Positions 6,995 to 12,610 of a stretch of DNA of 12,621 nucleotides are shown piece by piece. The position numbers and the translations under genes were made by a program. The stretch covers positions 1-12,621 of the forward strand of contig JADFJI010000026.1 in the NCBI GenBank assembly GCA_022566235.1. The letters are read 5' to 3'. This stretch comes from Chloroflexota bacterium (GTDB lineage Bacteria > Chloroflexota > Dehalococcoidia > Plut-88900). Numbering within the stretch: position 1 is the stretch's first letter; the number at the start of each line of letters is the position of its first letter. The notes under the pieces were generated by a model. The model was not told where the DNA came from, ran no database searches, and was given only the letters and a program-made list of their open reading frames with translations.

Positions 6995-7927
6995 ATGAAT
7001 CATTCCATTACCCTGTTCAATCTGTTCGGCATACCTTTCAGGATAAACTATACCTGGCTGATAATCTTCGGCCTGGTTCTCACCTCTATGGCCCTGTATC
7101 AGTTTCCGGCGACCTATCCCCACTGGTCGCCCCTGGAACAGTGGCTCATTGCCGGGGTGACCACCCTCCTTTTCTTCACCTCAGTGGTGCTCCACGAGCT
7201 CTCCCATAGCCTTCTGGCCCTGAGGAATGGCATTCCCGTAAAGAGCATCACCCTGTTCATCTTCGGTGGCATAGCCCACATCGCTAAGGAGGCGGAGAGG
7301 CCCCGGGTGGAAGCCGTGATCGCCCTGGCGGGCCCTATCAGCAGTTTGCTTATAGGTGTCGCCTTCGCTCTTCTTGCCTACTTCGTCGGGCCTCTGAACG
7401 AGGAGGTAGAGGCTGTTGCTACGACCCTGGCGATCATCAATATCATGCTGGCGGTCTTCAATCTGCTGCCGGGATTCCCTATGGACGGAGGCCGGGTGCT
7501 CAGGGCCCTGCTGTGGGCCATAACGGGCAACTACATGAAGGCCACCAGGGTAGCCACTATTATAGGTCGCATTGTGGCCTACACCATGATCGCCGGCGGG
7601 GCGACGCTGGTCTTTTTCGGGTTCTGGCGGAACGGCATCTGGCTGGTGTTCGTCGGACTCTTCCTGAATACCGCGGCGGTGGCCGGCTATCGCCAGTCCC
7701 TACAGCGGGAAGCGTTGCGCCGGTACCAGATCGGCGACCTGATGGCGCCAGTTACGGAAGCGGTTGCCGTTGCTGAAGGCGCCCCTTTCATCGAGGCGTC
7801 GGCCGATGCCACTGAGGTTATGGAATACATGGAGGAGAAGGACCTCCAGCGCGTCCTGGTGGTCCGGGACGGACGGGTGGTCGGGATCGTCAATCGAGGG
7901 GTCTTCCGATCACCTGACGACCGCTGA
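6995..7927 (+). CDS. Site-2-protease-type membrane metalloprotease (M50) with a short CBS-like tail
   Basis: A 310-residue intramembrane zinc protease. Hydrophobic spans lie at ~20-37, ~50-68, ~106-131, ~142-158 and ~185-232. The zinc site is HELSH (67-71) with the third ligand Asp164 in NLLPGFPMDGG (156-166), the classic M50 pair. Such enzymes cut transmembrane helices of regulatory proteins such as anti-sigma factors. After ~245 there is one CBS-like stretch: IGDLMAP, then RVLVVRDGRVVGIVNRGVF. Related M50B proteins usually carry two full CBS domains and run to about 370-390 residues, so this tail looks shortened. I chose ATG 6995 because the protein then begins like other M50B proteins (SITLFNLFGIPFRINYTW). 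A TTG at 6956 would add 13 residues but overlaps a -10 box. The ribosome site is weak. iscS follows after 69 bp. Confidence 0.9.
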   Translation: MNHSITLFNLFGIPFRINYTWLIIFGLVLTSMALYQFPATYPHWSPLEQWLIAGVTTLLFFTSVVLHELSHSLLALRNGIPVKSITLFIFGGIAHIAKEAERPRVEAVIALAGPISSLLIGVAFALLAYFVGPLNEEVEAVATTLAIINIMLAVFNLLPGFPMDGGRVLRALLWAITGNYMKATRVATIIGRIVAYTMIAGGATLVFFGFWRNGIWLVFVGLFLNTAAVAGYRQSLQREALRRYQIGDLMAPVTEAVAVAEGAPFIEASADATEVMEYMEEKDLQRVLVVRDGRVVGIVNRGVFRSPDDR

Positions 7928-7996
7928 GAACCGTGTTAGCAGACCGCGGAGATGAATCCCCATGCCCTGGCTTAAGATAGCCCGGGGAGCGGCATT

Positions 7997-9184
7997 ATGA
8001 AAGACTACATCTACCTGGACCACGCCGCCACCACCCCTGTAGACCCTCGGGTGGTCGAGGCCATGCTCCCCTATTTCACCGAGCGTTTCGGCAACCCCTC
8101 GGGAGTGTATACCCTCTCTCAGAGCAGCCACGGCGCGATGGAAGAGGCCCGGGAGACGGTGGCCGACGTCCTGGGGTGCAGCCCCGGCGAGGTTATTTTC
8201 ACCGGCGGGGCCTCCGAGGCCGACAATGCCGCCATCAAGGGCGGGGCCTTCGCTATGCGCCGAGAGGGGAATCACCTGATCACCTCGGCCATCGAGCACC
8301 ACGCCGTGCTTCACTCCTGCCAGGCCCTGGACGATTACGGATTCGAGACCACCTACCTTGATGTCGATGCCGCCGGCCTCATCTCCCCGGAGGACGCCGC
8401 GGAGGCCGTGACCGACAGGACTGTCCTGGTCACCATAATGCTGGCCAACAACGAGGTCGGAACCATCGAGCCCGTCGCCGATATATCCCGGGCCGTGAAA
8501 GAGCGGGCCTGGGCCCTGGGGCGAGACATCATCGTCCATACCGATGCCGCCCAGGCCGGAGGTGTTCTGGACCTGAATGTGGACAGGCTGGAAGTGGACA
8601 TGCTCACCCTGGCGGCCCATAAGTTCTACGGCCCCAAGGGGGTGGGGATTCTATACATAAGGGACGGCACCCCCTTCACGCCTCAGCAGCACGGCGGGAG
8701 CCAGGAGAAAAACCGCAGGGCCGGCACGGAGAATATACCCCTCATCGTGGGGGCGGCCGAGGCCTTGCGGCTCGCCGTCGAGGAGCAGGGGACCAACAAT
8801 GAGCACTGCACAAGCCTGAGGGATCGTCTCATCGACGGCCTAGTGGGCCGTGTGGAGGGTGCCTACCTCAACGGGCACCGCACCCTCCGGCTGCCCAACA
8901 ACGCCAATTTCTGCTTCGACGGCGTGGCCGGAGAGTCGGTCCTGCTGGGCCTGGATATGGAGGGCATAGCGGCCTCCAGCGGCAGCGCTTGCACCTCGGG
9001 GTCCATGGACCCATCCCACGTCCTGACCGCTATGGGGGTCTCTGCCGAGAGGGCGGTGGGTAGCCTTCGCCTCACCGTCGGCAAGAGCAACGACGGCGAG
9101 GAGATCGATAAGGTGTTAGAGGTGCTGCCCCGCATAATCCAGAGGTTGAGAGAGGTGTCGGGGGCTGCTCAACCCGTGGGATGA
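7997..9184 (+). CDS. iscS: Cysteine desulfurase, NifS/IscS family
   Basis: A 395-residue PLP enzyme that converts cysteine to alanine and delivers the sulfur as a persulfide for Fe-S cluster assembly and other thio-cofactors. The N-terminus is typical (YLDHAATTPVDPRVVEAM). HTDAAQ (181-186) contributes the PLP-stacking and Asp region; AAHKFYGPKG contains the Schiff-base Lys209; RRAGTENIPL is at 240-249. The mobile catalytic loop SSGSACTSGSMDPSHVL places catalytic Cys332 as in group I (NifS/IscS) enzymes. The ATG at 7997 has GGGGAG at 7984-7989. The stop overlaps the next ATG (ATGA, 9181-9184), indicating translational coupling with the scaffold gene. All key residues are present. Whether nifS, iscS or a general housekeeping name is best cannot be decided without phylogeny; the neighbouring IscU-type scaffold favours an Isc-like role. 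Confidence 0.95.
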   Translation: MKDYIYLDHAATTPVDPRVVEAMLPYFTERFGNPSGVYTLSQSSHGAMEEARETVADVLGCSPGEVIFTGGASEADNAAIKGGAFAMRREGNHLITSAIEHHAVLHSCQALDDYGFETTYLDVDAAGLISPEDAAEAVTDRTVLVTIMLANNEVGTIEPVADISRAVKERAWALGRDIIVHTDAAQAGGVLDLNVDRLEVDMLTLAAHKFYGPKGVGILYIRDGTPFTPQQHGGSQEKNRRAGTENIPLIVGAAEALRLAVEEQGTNNEHCTSLRDRLIDGLVGRVEGAYLNGHRTLRLPNNANFCFDGVAGESVLLGLDMEGIAASSGSACTSGSMDPSHVLTAMGVSAERAVGSLRLTVGKSNDGEEIDKVLEVLPRIIQRLREVSGAAQPVG

Positions 9185-9594
9185 AGTCGGCACTCCTCTA
9201 TCGCTACATGCCGAGATATAGTACAAAGGTGATGGACCATTTCACCAACCCCCGCAACGTTGGGGTGATAGAAGATGCCGACGCCGTAGGGAGGGAGCGT
9301 AACCCCGCCTGCGGCGATACCATGACCCTGTATCTCAAGATCAGAGACGGTATTATCGTCGATGCCAGGTTCCAGACCCTGGGGTGTACCGCCTCCATCG
9401 CCGTCAGCAGCGTCACCACTGAGCTGGTTAAGGGCAAGTCTCTGGAAGAGGCCCGCATGATCGACCGCCACTGCCTCGGCGACGCCGTGGACGGGCTTCC
9501 CCCGGGGAAAACACACGCCGGGGTCCTTGTCGCCGACGCCCTGAAAGCCGCCCTCGGGGACTACAAAACCAGAGCAGCGCCCGATACCGCCTGA
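9181..9594 (+). CDS. IscU/NifU-type Fe-S scaffold protein lacking the third ligand cysteine
   Basis: A 137-residue NifU N-terminal/IscU-like protein on which Fe-S clusters are normally built. From Tyr13 it reads like IscU (YSTKVMDHFTNPRNVGVIED). Conserved Cys44 and Asp46 are in NPACGD and Cys69 is in TLGCTASIAVSS. In canonical IscU the third ligand lies in a K-x-H-C-S motif after LPP; here it reads LPPGKTHAGVLVADAL, keeping His112 but with Ala113 (codon GCC) where Cys is expected. The protein has one other cysteine, Cys98 (DRHCLG), 15 residues earlier. ATG 9181 overlaps the iscS stop and implies coupled translation; Met10 (9208) matches the usual family start better but has no ribosome site. 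Family assignment is firm; whether it still assembles clusters conventionally is open. Confidence 0.9.
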   Translation: MKSALLYRYMPRYSTKVMDHFTNPRNVGVIEDADAVGRERNPACGDTMTLYLKIRDGIIVDARFQTLGCTASIAVSSVTTELVKGKSLEEARMIDRHCLGDAVDGLPPGKTHAGVLVADALKAALGDYKTRAAPDTA

Positions 9595-9766
9595 CCTTCA
9601 CATCTCTGCCTCTTCTCCAGCATTCCCTTCCACCTCGCCGGCAGCGGCGCCGTATGTGCCCCTTCACCCTGCCTCTCCTCAGTCCCCGCCACCGATTTCT
9701 TACTCCCGGACGGTGGGTAGGATATGCTGCTTAACTACCATTAGGACAACGGGTGTCCAGTCCCGT

Positions 9767-9789
9767 CTTGTCCCGATAGTCGGGACTTG
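9767..9789 (+). repeat. 15-bp palindrome insert with CTTG direct repeats, copy b
   Basis: CTTG (9767-9770), TCCCGATAGTCGGGA (9771-9785), CTTG (9786-9789). It differs by one base from the other four copies (TAG for TAC in the centre). The corresponding position of family A copy 3 lacks the palindrome. Confidence 0.75.
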
Positions 9790-9858
9790 TCGGGATTGGC
9801 GGGGGTTTGTCCCGACTTGTCGGGACCAAACCTAATTTACCCCCCCTTCCTGGCCAGG

Positions 9859-9943
9859 CCTGTCCTGCCTGCCCCGAGCCTGTATTGAGCTTGTCCCGAT
9901 ACTCGGGACTTGCCGAAGTGTTCCGTCGGGGAGTCTATCGAAG
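9859..9943 (+). repeat. Second repeat nested inside family A copy 2
   Basis: These ~85 bp split the terminal hairpin of family A copy 2. They have inverted arms CCCCGA (9872-9877) and TCGGGG (9926-9931), and a core reading GAGCTTG then, after the 15-bp insert, CCGAAG. The core resembles the CCTGAGCTTGTCGAAGG-like repeat at 10243-10280. The exact borders are estimates, made by comparing with the uninterrupted hairpin of copy 3. Confidence 0.55.
9890..9912 (+). repeat. 15-bp palindrome insert with CTTG direct repeats, copy c
   Basis: CTTG (9890-9893), TCCCGATACTCGGGA (9894-9908), CTTG (9909-9912), followed by CCGAAG. It sits inside the nested repeat at 9859-9943, making a three-level nest. Confidence 0.75.
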
Positions 9944-10025
9944 GGAAGGGGGCAGGGGGATGGTCGAAGCGTTATTTAACGCTCTGGGTAGGATATACTT
10001 GGCCCAACGCCTCAGGCGTAGACGG

Positions 10026-10048
10026 CCTGTCCCGATACTCGGGACCTG
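10026..10048 (+). repeat. 15-bp palindrome insert with CCTG direct repeats, copy d
   Basis: CCTG (10026-10029), TCCCGATACTCGGGA (10030-10044), CCTG (10045-10048). This is the only copy whose flanking 4-mer differs (CCTG, not CTTG), and both sides changed together, as expected if the 4-mer is copied from the target site. Confidence 0.75.
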
Positions 10049-10180
10049 CCGAGAAACGAGGGGGCTTAGAGGGTATGGACACAAGGCCTGAGGCCTGTGA
10101 CATGGCCGGCAGGCATTGAGCCGGCGGTGAAGGTAATCCTGGTTGAAACAGTAAGACATGATCTCAAAAGGTGGTTCGAC

Positions 10181-10280
10181 CCTTCGGCCTTGCTCAGGAC
10201 AGGCAGGCTCACCACGAACGGAAGAGGTTACATTTCCCGCTCGTCCTGAGCTTGTCCCGATACTCGGGACTTGTCGAAGG
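10181..10280. repeat. Imperfect inverted repeat with a palindrome insert in one arm
   Basis: GCTCAGGAC (10192-10200) and GTCCTGAGC (10243-10251) are perfect 9-bp inverted repeats; farther out CCTTCG (10181-10186) pairs with CGAAGG (10275-10280). Each arm is a version of a CCTGAGCTTGTCGAAGG-like repeat in opposite orientation. Only the right arm carries the 15-bp palindrome (10255-10269). Confidence 0.65.
10251..10273 (+). repeat. 15-bp palindrome insert with CTTG direct repeats, copy e
   Basis: CTTG (10251-10254), TCCCGATACTCGGGA (10255-10269), CTTG (10270-10273). Taking out the palindrome and one CTTG leaves CCTGAGCTTGTCGAAGG, which is the expected uninterrupted form of the host repeat. Confidence 0.75.
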
Positions 10281-10375
10281 ATGACGAATGCTGCTGCGGG
10301 TCGTTTTGAGATAGTTACTTAGTCATGCCGGCAAGCAGCTCGCCCGGCACATCGGACCCTCTGCTCTACACGCCG

Positions 10376-11677
10376 TCAGATCGTCTTGGTCCAGTCGGCC
10401 ATGTCCCCGTCCCTGAACCGGGAGGGGCGGAAGGGACGGATGTCTATGGATGTCTTGCCATCGAGGATCAGCTCCGACATGAGCAGCCCGGCCCCCGGGC
10501 CCAGGGCGAACCCGTGGCCGCTGAAGCAGGTAGCGAAATAGAACCCCTTGACCTCCGGCGCCTCGCCGATCACGGGCGTGGCGTCGGGGCTGGCGTCTAT
10601 CATCCCCGCCCAGGTCCGCTTGATGCCCAGCTTGCCTATGGATGGAATCAGGTTTTTAAGGCTCCGAAGTGCGCCTCGAACGTGCTGACTGTTGGGCTCG
10701 GGCTCGATATCGACTGTGTGGGCGAAGGGGTGCCTTTGGGCCGAGGACCAGGGCAACCCCCGCATCAGGTCCTTGACCAGCTCCCCGTCGATGTGGACCT
10801 TCATGTTGCGGCGGAACCGCAGGTAGTTGCGCAGAAAGAGGCCCAGGTCCCGAAATGACTCCCGATTTACATAGTAGTCTGACCTCAGGCCATTGGAGAG
10901 GTAGAAGGTGCCGTCCCGCTTCTGCCGAAAGGTCACATCCGGGCTCATTACCGTGATGTGTGAAACGATTTCAGAGGGTTCGGTGCATACCACGGTCCCC
11001 TTTACCACCCTTTGGGGAAGGTGGACGCCCACCATCCTGCCCAGCTGGCTGGACCAGGCCCCGGCGGCGCACACAACGCTATCCGCCTCGATCCCTCCCT
11101 GGTCGGTCAGCACCTCCTTGATGACGCCGCCTTCGACCCGGAACCCCTCTACCGAGCGGTGAGAGTACAACTCAGCTCCGTTCTCCTCGGCCGCTCTGGC
11201 CATGGCCTCGGTCCCCTTTCGGGGCTCGGCCTGGCCGTCGGAGGGAGTATAGACCCCGCCCAGAAACGGCCCTTCCAGAGCGGGGACCAGCTCCTTGACC
11301 TCGGAGGCCGATATGACCCGGGTGTCCAGGCCCAGGTCACGGGCCTCTTTAGCCCACGACTCGAAGTGGGCCATCTCCTCTTCGGTGTACGCCAGCTTCA
11401 GGGACCCGTCCTCTATCCACTCCACGTCCGCGTTGATTTCATTCGATAGCTCGCTCCACAGCCCCTTCGAGAAGATCGACAGAGGGATCTCCCTGGGATT
11501 GCGCCCTTGCTGTCTGACCCATCCCCAGGCCCGGCTCGACTGCTCGCCGGCCACCTCGCCCTTCTCAATCAGCGCGACCTTGGCCCCTCGCTTCGACAGG
11601 TAGTAAGCCGTCGAGCACCCGACGATGCCGGCCCCGATGACCACGACGTCGACTTTAGATTTTGCAGATTTCGCCAT
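10376..11677 (-). CDS. FAD-dependent oxidoreductase, DAO family (glycine/sarcosine/D-amino-acid oxidase-like)
   Basis: A 433-residue flavoprotein. The N-terminal dinucleotide fold shows VVVIGAGIVG (GxGxxG at 15-20) and an acidic end of beta-2 (Glu38 in ALIEKG). SSRAWGWVRQQGRN (48-60) is a typical DAO-family segment near the flavin. The C-terminus has WAGMIDASPDATPVIGE (356-372) and FYFATCFSGHGFALGPGAG (379-397), the second FAD-contacting region. Such enzymes oxidise secondary or primary amines or related compounds, passing electrons to oxygen or another acceptor; the substrate cannot be assigned. I chose ATG 11677 because AAAGGTGA lies immediately upstream; a GTG at 11686 is in frame but overlaps that site. 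It is convergent with the iscU side and divergent from the methyltransferase-like gene, with no obvious operon partner. No signal peptide is seen; probably cytoplasmic. Confidence 0.92.
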   Translation of the reverse strand: MAKSAKSKVDVVVIGAGIVGCSTAYYLSKRGAKVALIEKGEVAGEQSSRAWGWVRQQGRNPREIPLSIFSKGLWSELSNEINADVEWIEDGSLKLAYTEEEMAHFESWAKEARDLGLDTRVISASEVKELVPALEGPFLGGVYTPSDGQAEPRKGTEAMARAAEENGAELYSHRSVEGFRVEGGVIKEVLTDQGGIEADSVVCAAGAWSSQLGRMVGVHLPQRVVKGTVVCTEPSEIVSHITVMSPDVTFRQKRDGTFYLSNGLRSDYYVNRESFRDLGLFLRNYLRFRRNMKVHIDGELVKDLMRGLPWSSAQRHPFAHTVDIEPEPNSQHVRGALRSLKNLIPSIGKLGIKRTWAGMIDASPDATPVIGEAPEVKGFYFATCFSGHGFALGPGAGLLMSELILDGKTSIDIRPFRPSRFRDGDMADWTKTI

Positions 11678-11716
11678 CAGCGTCACCTTTAGGCTACTGA
11701 TTGATTCCCTTGGCCC

Positions 11717-11725
11717 ACTATATCA
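11717..11725 (-). promoter_or_regulatory. Candidate extended -10 promoter for the FAD oxidoreductase
   Basis: On the minus strand TGATATAGT (TGn plus TATAGT) lies about 40 nt upstream of the ATG at 11677. No convincing -35 box is present. It resembles the extended -10 candidate before cinA, giving slight mutual support. Confidence 0.35.
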
Positions 11726-11834
11726 GCAGGCATTCCTGGAGGGTAGACCCGGGAGGGGATCTGGGGGATGTCAGGGGAACTATTTATGACTGCGCCGCCT
11801 GGCCTCATTTGGCCGTAGCCTGTAACATGAAGCG

Positions 11835-12482
11835 GTGAAAGAGAAAACCGAGGGGCCCTTTTCCCCCGACCACTATCGTCGGGAGGACGAGGCCCCTGAC
11901 CCCTACTTCTACAGCCAGCCCCGCCTGGTGGTCCACATCGACGATAGTGCCATTGAGGCCATAGGCGAGTTCTTCGCCGGATACCTTCCTGAGGCCGGGT
12001 GGATTCTAGACCTGATGAGCAGCTGGCGGTCTCACATGCCGGAGGAGTTCTCGGGGAGGAGGCTGGTAGGCCTGGGCCTCAACGGTGTCGAGATGGCCGA
12101 GAACCCCCAACTGGTCGACCGGGTCATACACGACCTGAACCTCAATCCCGTGCTGCCTTTCCGAGAGGCCTCCTTCGATGCTGCGGTGGTCACCGTCTCG
12201 GTCCAGTACATCACGAAGCCAGTACAGCTATTCAGGCAGGTGGCCCGGGTCCTTAGGGCGGGGGCCTCTTTCCACGTCATCTACTCCAACCGGATGTTCC
12301 CGACGAAGGCGACGGCCCTGTGGAAGTCCCTGTCCGACGCCGACAGGGCTAATCTGGTCTCTGCCTACTTCAGGTACGCAGGAGGGTGGGAGGAGCCCGA
12401 GATCAGGGACATAAGCCCGCGTCCCGGTTTCTATACCGATCCGGTGCTCGTGGTGTCGGCCAGAAAGAAAGATGGGGGCTAG
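11835..12482 (+). CDS. Class I SAM-dependent methyltransferase-like protein, uncharacterised DLMSSW-type subfamily
   Basis: A 215-residue protein with a class I methyltransferase layout. Motif I reads WILDLMSSWRSHMP (residues ~56-69) instead of the usual glycine-rich D-x-G-x-G. Then come VGLGLNGVEMAENP (motif II region, ~78-91), FREASFDAAVVTVSVQYITKP (motif IV/V, ~109-129), VARVLRAGASFHVIYSNRMFP (~136-156) and a WEEPEI segment. From memory, close relatives in cyanobacteria and plants share the DLMSSW motif and the SNRMF segment; none has a known substrate that I recall. Translation starts at GTG 11835; the only nearby ATG (11827) runs into TGA after three codons in another frame. No strong ribosome site is visible. 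It is divergent from the FAD oxidoreductase across 157 bp. SAM binding is likely but the reaction is unknown. Confidence 0.8.
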   Translation: MKEKTEGPFSPDHYRREDEAPDPYFYSQPRLVVHIDDSAIEAIGEFFAGYLPEAGWILDLMSSWRSHMPEEFSGRRLVGLGLNGVEMAENPQLVDRVIHDLNLNPVLPFREASFDAAVVTVSVQYITKPVQLFRQVARVLRAGASFHVIYSNRMFPTKATALWKSLSDADRANLVSAYFRYAGGWEEPEIRDISPRPGFYTDPVLVVSARKKDGG

Positions 12483-12494
12483 TAGGGTGCTGAA

Positions 12495-12510
12495 TCCCGA
12501 CAAGTCGGGA
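12495..12510. repeat. Uninterrupted TCCCGA-CAAG-TCGGGA stem-loop
   Basis: A 6-bp stem, TCCCGA and TCGGGA, around CAAG, which reads CTTG on the minus strand. It is one of two exact forms of the target palindrome in the window without the 15-bp insert; the other is at 9810-9825. It abuts family A copy 3 just after the methyltransferase-like gene stop. Confidence 0.6.
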
Positions 12511-12610
12511 CGACCATCCCCCTGACCTCTTCCTGGCCAGGAAGGGGGTGGGAACTGTATCTGGGGGACACCCCCAGGCCCCCCGCCAATCCCAATGAGT
12601 CGGGACTGGA
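12511..12610 (-). repeat. Intergenic repeat family A, copy 3 (inverted, no inserts)
   Basis: Read on the minus strand it begins TCCAGTCCCG and ends CAGGGGGATGGTCG, like copy 2. It shares GGGATTGGCGGGGG with copy 2 and has three stem-loops: TCCC/GGGA near its start, CTGGGGG-ACA-CCCCCAG (12561-12577 on the plus strand), and the 16-bp palindrome CTTCCTGGCCAGGAAG (12529-12544). It carries neither the 15-bp insert nor the ~85-bp nested repeat, so it serves as an empty-site reference of about 100 bp. Confidence 0.7.

Larger units (their letters stand above)
9756..9966 (+). repeat. Intergenic repeat family A, copy 2, interrupted
   Basis: It starts with TCCAGTCCCG and ends with CAGGGGGATGGTCG, as in copies 1 and 3. 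It includes a 15-bp palindrome insert (9771-9785), GGGATTGGCGGGGG shared with copy 3, and a clean stem-loop GTCCCGA (9809-9815), CTTG, TCGGGAC (9820-9826). Its final hairpin is split: CTTCCTGGCCAGG ends at 9858 and GGAAGGGGG resumes at 9944. The ~85 bp between (about 9859-9943) look like an inserted second repeat. Confidence 0.75.
9595..10375. other. 781-bp non-coding zone of nested palindromic repeats
   Basis: Between the scaffold gene and the 3' end of the FAD oxidoreductase no gene is supported; short open frames here are translated repeats. Bases 9595-~9750 show no clear structure. From 9756 come family A copy 2, interrupted by another repeat that itself carries a 15-bp palindrome, then an isolated palindrome (10030-10044), a GCCGGC pair (10104-10125) and an imperfect inverted repeat (10181-10280) with one more palindrome. 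GCCGG (10329-10333) and CCGGC (10344-10348) could form a hairpin past the oxidoreductase stop, without a T-run. Confidence 0.7.

Noticed and set aside
9807..10119. Two overlapping short frames (94 and 69 residues) in the repeat zone
   Set aside because: They encode repeat-derived sequence such as the CTTG-palindrome blocks read as protein; there is no coding signal.
4153..10273. CRISPR array as an explanation of the recurring 15-19-bp repeat
   Set aside because: Spacing is irregular, from about 120 bp to several kilobases; the repeat is too short, there are no uniform spacers and no cas genes.
10325..10858. 177-residue plus-strand open frame overlapping the FAD oxidoreductase
   Set aside because: It is a shadow of the minus-strand gene with no family resemblance and a composition typical of antisense reading in GC-rich DNA.
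11870..11883. 13-bp identity (ACTATCGTCGGGA) between the methyltransferase start and 4128-4140
   Set aside because: About one such match is expected by chance in a window this size, and one copy is ordinary coding sequence.
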